NCBI RefSeq assembly: GCF_010093535.1
Contig: NW_022985168.1
Coordinates: 411,727 to 475,726, forward strand
Direction of reading: 5' to 3'
DNA from: Lindgomyces ingoldianus
Taxonomy: Eukaryota; Ascomycota; Dothideomycetes; Pleosporales; Lindgomycetaceae
Length of the DNA: 64,000 nucleotides
Under the pieces are notes generated by a model. The model was not told the origin of the DNA. It was given only the letters and a program-made list of their open reading frames with translations, and searched no databases. The position numbers and the translations under genes are program-made. Of this stretch, positions 1 to 10,612 are shown one piece after another. Position 1 is the first letter of the stretch, and every line of letters starts with the position of its first letter.

Positions 1-897
1 TTCTTTTAGCGCGTCTAAGTAGTGTTGTGGGGAATGCATTAGTGTAGGAAGGGTGGTTTGGTGGGGTCTTGGCAAAAGTGAGCGACTTGGGTGTGTGAGC
101 AACTCGCCCATGAAGTACGTTATTTTCTTGCTGTCTTTCTTATATATCATTTTTACTAGACTTTAGGGATTCTAACAACGTAATTGCTCTTAAAATTAGA
201 TCTATATTAGTAGAGTTAGTATTATGTGGCAATTTTAAAGTTCCTGGCAAAAGTGTGCGTCAGGTGAGGCTGGGCGTCAGGTGCCAGGATACGGTACGCG
301 CTAAAACACGGTAGTGCGCGGAAATACTTTCCTCCACTGAGACACGCATTAGAGGTGACTCTGAGCCTCTCAAAACCAATTCTACCACTGTCTCCACCAC
401 CTGGGCAATAGTAAGTATAGCTTAATACTTTTGCTTCTTATTCTCTTCAGCTTCGCACTCGAACTCTACGGATTTTTCCCCGCTCTTGGACAGTGATTCG
501 CTAACTTTTTAGCTGCAGGCAATGGCGCGCTCACACCTCCCCCCCCCCCAGGATGCTCCCCGGAAGCGCCAGAAGGTTGCCAGCGGTAGGGCGCTATCTA
601 TTCCCGCGAGCCCATCGTATGTAATTCCATGCTACCTCCACCATTCCGACCGCCTAAGCTCAGAAAATACGAGGTTTGGATATGGATACTTAGGGAATGA
701 AAGGCTTCTACACACTTCTACTTTCATCACAGTGAATGGAGGGTGCTGTGGAATAGCAGAAGCTCGCATTTTCCGAATTCTCTAGGCTCAGTTCTCTGAG
801 ACTCTTGGACCGTAGATAAGGCAGCTATGCGATAAGCCCTCACTCCTACATCTTCCTTTCTAAACCTTTGCCTCTGGATTTTCTTCCCACATCGTAG
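1..897. other. AT-rich leader without a firm gene
   Basis: No convincing coding exon is visible here. The nonamer GCAAAAGTG occurs at 72-80 and again at 247-255; a close relative lies in the terminal repeat of the mobile element further right. A plausible intron (GTAAGTATAG at about 411 to CTCTTCAG at about 449) and a short open stretch starting with ATG at 522 could be the 5' end of the next gene. The best-looking donor (GTAGGG at 586) does not join in frame to the exon at 898; a weaker donor (GTTGCC at 576) would. I therefore leave it unassigned. Confidence 0.4.
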
Positions 898-2274
898 ATG
901 CGGAGATTTCCCCCTCCTTTTAATGCCACGGAAATATTATCTAACTTGCTCTTCTCTAGTCGCACTGACGGAGCGATTGAGTCGCTCTTTTCTCAAGCTC
1001 CTCTCCCCATGTCTCAACCCTCTCCTACTATGTCCCCGAATTTCGGCAATTCCGACAATCCTACGCTCCGGAAACGCCCCCCAAAGATATCAAAGGCAGC
1101 GCAAGTTCCTGTTTGGCCGAAACGCAAATATCCTGAGATTACCAAGGCCCAGGTGACTAAGAAGAGGAATGAGTACAAGCAAAAATGGAGTGAGCCTCCA
1201 GAAAAGCCACCAAAGGGAACTGTATGTTTTTAAAACTCTCTTTCATATTCCCCGTGGGTTCCAGCTCTAGCTGACCTCTTCCTGCAGGCTATGCCATACA
1301 AGCTGCAAGTCCTGTAGGTCACTGTTTCTTTAAAACATCTAGGCTCTTGCTCTTTTAAATTTCCTAAAGTGATGTGCTACATCGCTTAGCTCTGTGCACT
1401 GCCCTTGCTTTTCTGCTCTATACATTATATTCTCCAACCTTTTTGCTAGGGTTTGCTGACATGGATGTCCTATAGCTGGTGGTTCTTTGGCAATCAGATC
1501 AGTGAGAAGCGTAGGGAGGAAGGTGATGAACAACCTGTGGCGCGATGCTATACATGCAAGAGCCATGGAACTGTAAGTTACGCCTTCTCTTCTCTACTGT
1601 CTCGCATTTCACGGGCTTTTGCTGACTTGGAATAGAAGATGCCGAGCGCTGAAGATGCTCCAGACGGCACAGAAGTACGGCAATGCGCCCCCTGTGGCTG
1701 CGATTTTGCTGTACGCTAGATTACTCGGATTTCACAGGTTCTCTAGGATAGATTGCTGACATGTGCATAGGCCGCCTGCCTTGAATACTACTATGTCAAG
1801 CTTGGTCTCTACGATGTAAGTGTTCTTCTTTTGTTAGGGTTTCTAAGCCTTTGCTGATTTAATACTATAGCGTGCTAAGCAGCAGATGGCTGAGCTTCAT
1901 CCACAGCGTACTCTTGTTCCAAAGGCCTTCGGTCAGAATGCCTATCAGATGCTGTTATGCTGGGAGATAGAGCATGGTGAGTGGAGTATTGAGAAGGTAA
2001 TCCTAGCCTCTCTTAGCTTCCTTCTTGTGTTTCCTGAGGGTTTAAAGTTAATTCATCCATGTTGTTTAGATGATTGACTTGCACAAGGAAAAGTCCTCTG
2101 CGCTTGAAGCTATAAGCACAACACGCATTGATAATAATGAAGTTCTTGGTATGAATCTTTCTTTTGTTCTGAGACTAAGGCCTGATTATACTAATATTTC
2201 TAGGCGCTACTGCGAAGAAGCCTTCAGCTTTGCGCAGGAAGAAGAGCAAGAAGGATGTTAATAGTACAGAGTGA
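898..2274 (+). CDS. Unknown eight-exon gene with two Cys clusters
   Basis: I do not recognise this protein. Exons 898-1221, 1288-1313, 1476-1572, 1636-1710, 1771-1815, 1871-1996, 2070-2148 and 2204-2274 join in one frame (843 nt, 280 residues) with GT-AG borders throughout, which is hard to get by chance. The N-terminal part is Pro/Ser/Lys-rich and basic (RKRPPKISKAAQ, then KRNEYKQKW). The middle has two Cys groups, RCYTCKSHGT and QCAPCGCDF, followed by ACLEYY; together they could bind a metal ion, but this is inference. The C-terminus is basic (ALRRKKSKKD). The exons are unusually small for a fungus (26-126 nt after the first). Upstream exons may exist, so the start at 898 is tentative. Its position next to a MITE and outside conserved synteny suggests a lineage-restricted or relocated gene. 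Confidence 0.6.
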
Positions 2275-2472
2275 GGTTTACTCCGGACGCTCTGACATGC
2301 AACGTTTTACAAGCAAATGCCCTCTTTTCTATTGGTTAGCATGAGGTTGATTGTAGTCCTTTCTACCTTAACTTTTTTGGCTAGCTAGGACTCGGTTTGT
2401 ACGATTATCTTAAGCGCATTTTGGGTAGCTCCTGGATTTTTTTCAGCACTCTTTACCTACTAAATAGATATA

Positions 2473-2506
2473 CAGTCCCTCCGCAAAAGTGTGTGCACAC
2501 TTTTTT
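2473..2506 (+). repeat. Left terminal inverted repeat of the MITE
   Basis: 34-bp end of the MITE starting CAGTCCCTCCGCAAAAGTG. It pairs with 3052-3085 with five mismatches, four of them in the five bases after CAGT. It contains the palindromic core TGTGCACA. Confidence 0.85.
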
Positions 2507-3051
2507 GCAACCCTAAAATCGCCTTGCTTTTGTACAAACTAGCATACAGCCAGGATCTATATAGACCAAATACATGATTTTTCTCTTAATACTTTGTCTG
2601 CCAGCCCTATGCCTTAATGACAGCCTAAACTCTCTTAGGTACTCTCTTAATAAGATTATTAATTATAGCTGTAAGGACAGGGTTCTGTACCACTGCGCCA
2701 ATACAACCAAAAAGGTGCGAATAATCAACCAACAGGAATCTGCGTACAGAATAGTATATATACCTGTCGCGCGTAAGGACCGTCGTACAAGCCGCTCCCG
2801 GCCTTACGGTGCATTGTCCTTTGTAAGGACTAGCGGCCTTACACTAACATTAAAATTTCTAGTAGCAGCAGCAGCCTTTTTTGCTCTATTCTTTATCTAA
2901 GGATAGCTGTTTTAAAGTGCAGCGTAAGCTTATTTTTAGGCCCTTAATTAACTAAGATATCTAACAGGAAGTGGCGCATTATGTTAGGGCAAACTAGTTT
3001 CAATTAGTTTTAGGGGTCAGAGGTGCGGAGCTTGGCATTTTAGTGGTGGTG

Positions 3052-3085
3052 AAAAAAGTGTGCACAAACTTTTGCGCTTGTACTG
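3052..3085 (-). repeat. Right terminal inverted repeat of the MITE
   Basis: Reverse complement reads CAGTACAAGCGCAAAAGTTT and continues into TGTGCACACTTTTTT, mirroring the left end. The flanking TA at 3086-3087 completes the target-site duplication. Confidence 0.85.
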
Positions 3086-3087
3086 TA

Positions 3088-5090
3088 TATTAATTCTAAT
3101 ATACCTACTACTTATACTCTTGTTATTTACCCATTTTAGTGGGCTGTTTTACCTTCCAAACATAAAAACTGGGATATTCTACTGTAGAGATTCAACCACC
3201 GTTTCCAATTCCGCGACAATTCGTTTCTTCAACATGGTTACCCTAGAACATGGCAATAGCTCCCACTTTTTCGTCTAGGCCCCTAACTATCCTCAAGATC
3301 TCGATAGGTGCATGAAGATTCGAGATATTAGTTTTTGCGCGGAGGAAAACATCGCGCCGGGCTTTCATGTCTTGATCCCAGTATTCAGTATGCATGCTTA
3401 ATGTTCGATGTCGGTTGACATCCGGCGTCCACCACTAGTAATGCACGGCTTGAATTGATACATGATCACAAAATCATCTGATGTTAAGCCTCCAAGGCTC
3501 CTATTATGAGTATAGCTGCCAAATTCTAGGGTTCTACCCCGAAGCGGACATGGCAATGTTAGAAGTAGTTTTGGGAAGCAACAAATCAAGGCATATATAA
3601 ACTTGGTCCAACATTTTTGCCCTTGGATAAAGGTGCTTTGTATCAACGGAGGAGTGTAGCAAGTAATAAATGAAATATCTGCATTCCCAGGCATCAAGCG
3701 CTGCAAAAAAAATTTTGGCGTCTAGTCTTAATCCTTGGTCTTGTGCGATGTTGACTTGGAACTTTGTTCTTCCGGTGCACAGTCTTCGAGGAACATATTG
3801 ATGCATGGCTGTCTCTTTTGGTACATCATTCATGGCGTTTTCGACCGCGTTCTTCGATTCATACATGTTGCGCCGCACTTTGTTTTTGGGATTGCAAACT
3901 TTCACTACACTCTGCGGTGGGTCTGTCATTATCTTTTCGGCATCCAAAGTCCGAGATACGAGCGGGGGCACTCAGTCTTCCTAGTCCAGGACTGCCCCTA
4001 GGTACTTGGTCTTTTTTAGTTCTCGCCTTTGAGATACTGCAGACTCAAACAGCGACAGAATACATCATGGGGAGATCTTTATATCGAGAAAAGCAAGGCA
4101 CGGACAAATTTACCCGTAAGCATTGATGACTTTTCGAAAGTCGCACGGGTTTTCCCTATGCTCCATGGCTCCCCGGAGATGGTCTCGCGTATTGGAAGTC
4201 TAGGACTGAGATGAAGAAAGCTCCGCGCCGTCCAGAAGCACAGATTCGGGTAGAAAAACGTTATTTTAATTCTCTCAGGTCTTGTGCTTTCCATGCAATG
4301 AATTGTAAAATGTTGTGGATGGCCAATTCAATTTCAGTCTTCCCGCTGTGGACATGCTGGCAGTGTCGTCAGCTTTGTGATCTAGAATCTCCCATAAAAC
4401 GGCTCGGCTATCCTTGCAGGTTAGTGCCGTCGGTAGATGGTCCGAACTCCTTTCTTCATTGATGCTGTGGCAATCGACGTTGGGAAGAAGTTCTTGCTAT
4501 CGAAAGTGGGTAAGTCCAAAGTACCTATTAAATTCTTTTGGACATATTTTAATCTGGAAAAAGCTCTATGATGACTATTTTTGATCGCGTTTTTTTACCT
4601 CTACCTATTCTGGCGCCAGACCGTTGCTTTTAGTATTCAAGACAGGGGAACTGAAGGCGAGGAGAAGAGAGGTTGAGGCAGTCTTTTATATGTCCAAATG
4701 AAGCGTGGAAGGATGCCACACATGAAAAGCATCGTGGGATTTATGATATAGGACTGGGAAAGGTTATAGCCACATACGGGTTCGATTTTGCTCTGCGGCG
4801 TCTGCCCATGTAGGCCTCGCACTAAATTTAGTTCCTCCCTCAGGTTTAAATGAAGAAGAGCATTAAGGTACCAGCACGTGGGAAAGTCGGGCTTTTATAT
4901 GCAGGGACTATATATAGCGGTCTGGTTTCTATAGTGCAGGGCTAAATTCAAATATCATTCATATGTGCATAAAGTAACATAAAGGGTATACTCCGCGGAA
5001 AATCCTGCTTCTAGGCTAGGCTATTGGCTTTCGAGTGAAGTGGATGGACAAGCAAACGGCACCCATTTCAAAAAGCAAAAGAAGAAGCAC
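3088..5090. other. Two-kilobase stretch without a supported gene
   Basis: Open frames exist (the longest on the minus strand, 3534-3971, would encode 145 residues), but none shows a recognisable domain, a convincing splice pattern or a family motif. The DNA is relatively AT-rich and looks like intergenic or decayed sequence to the right of the MITE. Confidence 0.5.
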
Positions 5091-5161
5091 TGCGCTATCC
5101 GGGAGTCGAACCCGGGCCAATTGCTTGTAAGGCAATTATCATACCGTTAGACCAACAGCGC
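5091..5161 (-). tRNA. tRNA with UAC (Val) anticodon on a Gly-like body
   Basis: The minus strand folds into a full cloverleaf of 71 nt including the discriminator A. Acceptor GCGCTGT pairs with ATAGCGC with one G-U; the anticodon stem ATTGC/GCAAT encloses the loop CTTACAA, giving anticodon TAC (reads GUA, Val); the T-arm is CCGGG-TTCGACT-CCCGG. There is no intron. The body (GCGC start, TGGTCTAACGGTATGATA D-region, CCTT.CAAGC anticodon arm, CCCGGGTTCGA T-arm) resembles eukaryotic tRNA-Gly(UCC) as I remember it, differing in the anticodon by C35 to A. Call by anticodon: tRNA-Val; the isotype of the body is in doubt. Confidence 0.85.
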
Positions 5162-5581
5162 TAACATGCGCCCTTTGAATGCTGAATATCTAAAATGGTG
5201 AAAATTCAAATTGTATTATAGACATGGAATATAGAAGAATTTCGATGTTGTCGAGCTGCAGAGTGAGAGCGCTTGACAAGAGCGGTGCGCCTCACTTTTG
5301 GAGACAGTGCATAAGAGTTATAGGAGAACAGTGAGAGCAAACAGAGTGTCTGAACAAAAGTTCCAAGATATCAAGTGAAGGAAACGCACAAGTATTCTAA
5401 ATGCTGAACTAGCCTCATTATGTAGTAACGGATTATGATACATTCTCAGGGACACTGGGCATAAGAAGGTATACAGTATTAAAACATGTAAGGAAACCCG
5501 AAAACGCTCATTTGATACCATCTGATCTAACCACTGGAGATAATCTCTTCCATTACCCTACCACTTGAGTCACCATTCTCC
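5162..5581. other. Intergenic between tRNA and promethin-like gene
   Basis: About 420 bp, AT-rich, containing the 3' side of the minus-strand gene to the right. I see no gene or repeat. Confidence 0.5.
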
Positions 5582-6405
5582 TTAACCTAGTCCAGTGGTA
5601 CCACTAACAGCACCCTTTGCCGTCCCCGCCGCGTTTGTTACTCCAGTCACGCCGCCAGTTGATTTATTGAGCCTCTTCGTCACTCCATCAGCCTGTTTCG
5701 TAACCTGCTCTTTCCCTTCATTCACATGTTTCTTGACATCCGGCATCCCGCCATTCGACTCTTCACTACCGTGAACCTTGGGTGTCTGGTCAACTCCTGT
5801 TCTTGCATCATCTTGCTTCTTGCGAGCACCATCCATAAACCAGCTCATGCGACCGCCGGTGAGACTATTGATCTTGTCGCCGATTGCTGAGCCTTCGGGA
5901 GCCGGGGCGTCGCCCTCGTTAAACCATTTTAAGATGTAATAGCCGCCCAGACCCCACAGGAAGAGGAAGGAGGCGGAAAAGGTTGTCATGAACACCGTCG
6001 GGAGGACCACAAGAAGGGCTACACCGACCATGAAGACAGTGAAGAGGACGGCAGCAAGGAGCCCGAGGACAAGTGCTACGATGAGCGAGAATAGGAAGAT
6101 AGTAAGAGTGAACGCTACAAACAGGAGTAGTGGGAATCCAGTCAGAACGATTTGAGTTGTCAGGAAAGCCTATGAGTTTGGGTAAGTTTTGTGGTTGAAA
6201 TGTGCAGTATGGTATTCAGATCCATGGATAGGGAGCCCGGGAATTGGAAGCTTACGGCAAGCTTTGGATTATTGATAGCGAAAGCCTGAAGCTTCGCAAA
6301 CACCTCAGCTCTCTTCTCCGGTGGGAATATACGATCCAGAACATTTTGGAACGTGTTCTGGATACTGCCAAAGATGGCTGTAACGCTGTTCAAGACGCCC
6401 GACAT
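5582..6405 (-). CDS. Promethin/LDAF1-like lipid-droplet protein
   Basis: Exons 6405-6256 and 6169-5582 join at a GTAAG...CATAG intron and give 245 residues. Residues 1-50 are soluble and amphipathic (NVLDRIFPPEKRAEVFAKLQ); residues about 52-125 are an almost unbroken hydrophobic block that can form two long hairpin segments, ending GLGGYYILKWF. This layout is that of the promethin (TMEM159/LDAF1) family, to which the yeast Ldo proteins also belong; they act at ER sites where lipid droplets form, with seipin. The C-terminal third is a polar Lys/Gly/Thr-rich tail typical of fungal members. Assignment is by architecture and remembered family pattern, not by search. It shares a 420-bp divergent upstream region with the RPA49 gene. 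Confidence 0.72.
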
Positions 6406-6824
6406 ATTAGGCCAGAGCGCGAGGATGAGAATGGGTAGGGAGTTAAAGAAACAGAGTCAGACACTGAATGGCTCAAAGAAGGTTTACAAGTGGAATGGAC
6501 CAATCTTTAATATGATCTCAATGAGCAAGTGAAAGGACAGGGGATCTTCCCATGGGGTCTCTTATGATGCACCGCCATAAAAACAAGGTCGAAACAGCGG
6601 GGAATGCGTGTGACGCCACGACGTCACTACGGGTATGGCAGCGCTCCACCACCACAGACACAAATTAGCGCGTGGGTGCCACTGTGAGCTGCCCCAGCCA
6701 CTTGTGGCGCATGGACCAAATCCGACAAACACGCCAAGATTTTGGCATCAAAAATTTGGGTGAATGTCGGCCAAACATTTACTACTATAATTCTACGTTT
6801 CGAAACACCACACCACGATACATC
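6406..6824. promoter_or_regulatory. Divergent intergenic promoter region
   Basis: The 419 bp between the start codons of the promethin-like gene (-) and RPA49 (+) must contain both promoters. No specific factor site is claimed. Confidence 0.4.
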
Positions 6825-8329
6825 ATGGCAGAAAAGAAGAGGAAGAGACACGACGATAGGAGCGAGCGACCGTCCAAAAAGACCACTAGTGTGCAACTGC
6901 CTTCCCGTGTGACGGTAGATCTTGTGCGGAACAGTGAGCCGCTGGGTCCTGTGCTAGGTAAGAAGATGAATACAGTGTTCGGTTTCATTGGGAGATAGGA
7001 AGAGGCTAAATAAACTTAGCATCAACTCCCGGTCTATCCTTCCCTTCCAAAATCTCCCTCAAGCCCTACAAATACAACCGCATTCTCCCCGACCAAGATT
7101 CTAGTTCCTCCTACGAACTCCTCCTCCAATCCTCCTCCCACCCGAGATTAGATTACACTGCGCGCGAGGAGAAAGATGGCAGCTCCGACAGCTTACTCAA
7201 AGATTACATCGGCGTCTTTGACCCCGCGACCGGCAAGCTCCAGGTCGTTGAAGTGCACAAAGTCACCGTCCGCAGCACATTACGTAGTGAGACCGACGAG
7301 CTACGAGAAGAATATGAGAGGATAACGGCCCAAAAAGAATCAATGACTGCGAGACGCCACGCTCTAGCCACAGAGTTCGGCTCCAAGAAGTCAAAGAAAG
7401 CCATCGCTGGCATCACCGAGAACGCAATTGCTCGAGGTCGACCTGGAGAAACGAACGGCACGCCTGGCGATGATGCTGTAGCCTCTGTTGTTCTACAAGC
7501 CATGAGTACCTCTGCCATGCCCACTAAGGAAGATCTACAGTCCTTGGTGAATGACTCCAAACCAAGACCGAAAGCCAATCTCGCCGCAGAATATCCGTCA
7601 GGTGTATACTCTATTGACACTATTGTTGGCAAAGAGCTCATGGGTATGATTGCCGTCAAAGATTGGGTGGAGGCTGCGGAGAGTGGGAATCCAGTCAATG
7701 TGCATAGTCGATTCGTTGCCAAGCGAATTGTTAAGCTGGTCAAGAGCAAGGAAATCCAAAAGCTGAAGATTCTACGCTTCATACTTCTCTGTATGGACTT
7801 CAATGCTGCGCTGAAGACGAAGGGTAAAGGAGCGAAGCAGGTGCCGTTCAAGGACAAGCTGTTGCCTTTAATGGGAGAAGGTGTTTCTCCTCCTGTTGTG
7901 GATGCAATTAGGAGGAACTTTGCTTCTGAGTAGGTCTTCTTCTGCTACACTAATGTGCACTTTTTTAATAGCCCTAGGAACAACGATATGACACGTTGGC
8001 ACATTGACAACATGATGACACACATCGCCGCCGCATCGCTCATCGTCGACAACTTCGAGGTCGACGTAAGTGACCTCCGTGAAGATCTAAAATTAGAAAA
8101 CAAAGAGTAAGGCACTCGTCTAAATTTCTATGTGTGTAATCCCTAAACTTACCTTGACTCTAGAATCAAGCAATATTTCCACGAGATCGGCTGTAGAGTT
8201 GTCCAACCAACGGAAACGGAGAGGGCCAAACTCAAGATCTCCAAAGCAGAGGCCGTGAACCATTTCATAGCGAAGTTGAAGATTCCGTTAGCATTTCCGA
8301 AAATCAGCTCTGGCAAACGGAAGCGGTAG
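6825..8329 (+). CDS. RPA49: RNA polymerase I subunit A49 (Rpa49)
   Basis: Exons 6825-6957, 7020-7929, 7972-8106 and 8164-8329 give 447 residues, the usual length for this subunit. The N-terminus is a basic tail (MAEKKRKRHDDRSERPSKK) followed by the dimerisation-type beta domain (SLKPYKYNRILP, YIGVFDPATGKLQVVEVHKV), which pairs with A34.5. A linker follows (REEYERITAQKESMT), then the C-terminal winged-helix region (MTRWHIDNMMTHIAAASLIVD, DLREDLKL, IKQYFHEIGC). The subunit acts in the nucleolus in rRNA transcription initiation, elongation and clamp stabilisation. The acceptor of intron 2 could also be six bases downstream (7977), with no change of frame. The start is the ATG in CATCATGGCA; upstream in-frame codons look non-coding. 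Confidence 0.9.
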
Positions 8330-8790
8330 GGCTCTGTTCAGTTATACCTAAAAGTCCGATACCCAGAGGAGCCCCATCCTCTTTTTATTTCTTACTGCTT
8401 AGCGTCTCTTTAGCTTCTGTAATGCAGTAGTTATGAATGTAGGTAGGCATGAGTAAATGGACATGACGGACCTGATCCACAAATTAAACATCCACGCCCA
8501 GATATTGTGGCGTCAACCAGACCGAATAACCAATCACATATAAAGCCAATGAACGCTATAGTTTATCACTATGCCCCGACCCACAACTTTCACTTGACAG
8601 CACACGGTCATCCATGGATTACTTATAGTCATGACATCATCATCGGTGACGGCGTATCTCCTCCGTAGGGAACTTCTTTCGCCACATTAAGAGGACAGAC
8701 TCTAATACTTTAAATACCCCATGTTACAATAATCGACACCTCACTTTCACCAATAACCAAGCGTCCCCCCACCCAAATACATCATCGACC
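8330..8790. other. Intergenic region
   Basis: About 460 bp between the A49 gene and the next plus-strand gene. I see nothing but possible promoter sequence. Confidence 0.4.
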
Positions 8791-9118
8791 ATGGACCAAT
8801 CCTCCAACATTCGCCAAACTGCCACAAACGTAATCCCAAAAGATGTAAAGCTCCCTCCCACTGAAATTTGCAATCGCCCCTAATCTCCCTCCCATTATCC
8901 AGAACCCTTCGATCCTCTCCTCTGCAGGCGCAATTGGGAAGCATTTCAACCCCGACGGCTCGCTCGGCCAAATACCGCAAAAGATTGGAGGCCCTCTTGA
9001 CAAGGATGGTGCAATTGGGAGTCAATTCGATGCTTCCAAGGGTGGGATAGCGGGGACGGTGGAGAGGGTGGTTGATGGACCGAGGCATCCAGCTGGGATG
9101 GCCCAAGGGAAGATATAG
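8791..9118 (+). CDS. Small GAIGK-repeat fungal protein, GC-AG intron
   Basis: Exon 1 (8791-8869) and exon 2 (8928-9118) give 89 residues. The second exon carries repeated motifs of the form GxIGxxF (AIGKHFNPDGSLGQ, GAIGSQFDASKGGIAGT), a pattern I recall from short, uncharacterised proteins widespread in Pezizomycotina. The only in-frame join between MDQSSNIRQTATN...LPPTEI and the repeat part uses a GC donor (ATTT|GCAATC), with a CTAAT branch site and a TCTGCAG acceptor. The two GT sites in exon 1 (at 8830 and 8845) leave the repeat frame broken. Function is unknown; the protein has no signal peptide or membrane segment. Confidence 0.65.
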
Positions 9119-9363
9119 AAGAATAGAGAGACTAATACAAGGTGGACAGGTGGGGGATTATAGACACATATGATAGTATGTTTATAAACGGCGTGGTATA
9201 GATTCGAAGAGTGAAACTTTTCAGTGGCGTATTCTTCTGATACTCAGTTATCCCTAGATACAGAAGACATTACTAACACATGGTACACATAGACAATCGT
9301 GATCCTTTTGTTCTAACCCAAGAACACCAAAACGACCTCACCAATATAACCTCGTCGACATGT

Positions 9364-10612
9364 TTACTGCTCACCCAATCGTCGTCCCGGGCCTCTTCCA
9401 TCCCATTGCCCACCGAAACCAGTGCTTCTACCCGTAGCCCTCGCTGCGCCCGCATCCGCGGGCTGCCTTCCCTGTTGAGCAGTACCGTATGGTCTCGCTT
9501 GAACATTTCCAGCTCTGCCGCCGAACCAACGTTTCACCATTATCGGCGTGAAGATATAATTCCGACCACCACCGAATGTCGGCCAGATGCGTGTCAGGAA
9601 GTCATACAAGTGAGCGGCAACGAGACCGGCAGCTTGTGACAGTGCGGCATCACCTCCGTCGATGATGAATGTGAGGAAGAGCATCGAGAAGGGAAGGTAT
9701 TTGGCATCGAAGGTGATGATGAAGAACGAAACTTGCCGGGAGGGATTATCCTGGGCGTATGTGTAGGCGAAGGCGAGGGAGAGTGCTTGGAGGAACATGT
9801 AGGAGTTGAGGAAGAAGCCTGCGATTGCCTTTGAGACTAGTCAGCAATAGTCTCCTCATAGAAGTCGGTTACGGGGAAGAACTAAGCAGTTGGCTAGTTG
9901 GAAAGATGTAGGGAGCCAACACCGCACTACGGAATTGAGAGTCCGTGATGCTTTCTCAAATGGCCATCCCCCCATGCTCACACACCACACAGGCCCTTTT
10001 GTATTTTGCGAATGACGGGACTGCATGCTGTGCAAGGGTAATTTCCCTCGATTTCAGGAACCGCTTCAGCTAGATTGAACTGGGCGGGCAGATGTATGAG
10101 GTTCATTTGGGGTGCAAAGAAAACGTGGAGAGGGAAGGGAAGGGAAGGGGAAAGGAAATGGTTGAGGAAAGGCAACGTACTACAATGACAGCGCCCACGA
10201 ACATGGTGTAAACGAAGAAGTCTCCAGGCTGTGAGAATCTGGATGACTCTGTCTCCAAGCCAGATCCATACTGATATACTGCGGTGTGTAAGCTTGTGGA
10301 ATCCGTTCGATGATCTTGTTGGGGGCCGTACAAAAGTATGGATCAAGCAGAATTCCGAATTTCGGTTTCGTTATCATGAACGCCGTGAAGAGCCGCCATA
10401 TTTGCGGTACCACCTGGGTCGTGATAATATACTCCTTTATGAAGACATAGTTCATCAAGTCGATCATGCCGGAATAGCCCAGGGCGGAGACCACCACGGC
10501 GAGCGCTGTGATGGTTCTGCATCAGCTATCAGAAAATGTTCTCCAGAACGTGGAAACAGTAGAGGGATTTGGCCTACCTTGACACGGGTGGAAGAGTCCA
10601 GAATACGTCCAT
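9364..10612 (-). CDS. Derlin, ER-associated degradation membrane protein
   Basis: Exons 10612-10578, 10516-10332, 10278-10181 and 9828-9364 give 260 residues. The protein opens MDVFWTLPPVSR, has the family segment VVPQIWRLFTAFM near residues 50-65, then several hydrophobic segments (FFVYTMFVGAVIV, FLNSYMFLQALSLAFAY) and the fungal Derlin block TFDAKYLPFSMLFLTFI. The end of the membrane domain (HLYDFLTRIWPTFGGG) is followed by a Gly/Arg/Gln-rich cytosolic tail (GRSTGFGGQWDGRGPGRR). Derlins are rhomboid pseudoproteases that thin the ER membrane and move misfolded proteins toward Cdc48 and the proteasome. Intron 3 is long (10180-9829, 352 nt) and includes a GGAAG-rich run; joining its flanks directly keeps the family spacing. 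Confidence 0.88.

Larger units (their letters stand above)
2473..3085. mobile_element. Tc1/mariner-type MITE, 613 bp
   Basis: The element begins CAGT and ends ACTG and is flanked on both sides by TA (2471-2472 and 3086-3087), the usual target duplication of Tc1/mariner-superfamily elements. The ends are inverted repeats of 34 bp with 29 matches: 2473-2506 against 3052-3085, sharing the blocks CGCAAAAGT and TGTGCACACTTTTTT. The interior holds no transposase-like reading frame; the only open stretch (2574-2900) shows no DDE/DDD motif. It is therefore a non-autonomous copy that would need a transposase in trans. Assignment to the pogo/Fot1 or another fungal branch cannot be made without a related full-length element. 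Confidence 0.85.

Noticed and set aside
3534..3971. 145-codon open frame on the minus strand
   Set aside because: No domain and overlapping open frames on both strands; not distinguishable from chance.
9829..10180. A small extra Derlin exon (for example around 9880-9900)
   Set aside because: Direct joining of the flanks keeps phase and the family's residue spacing; the extra segments introduce a stop or break phase.
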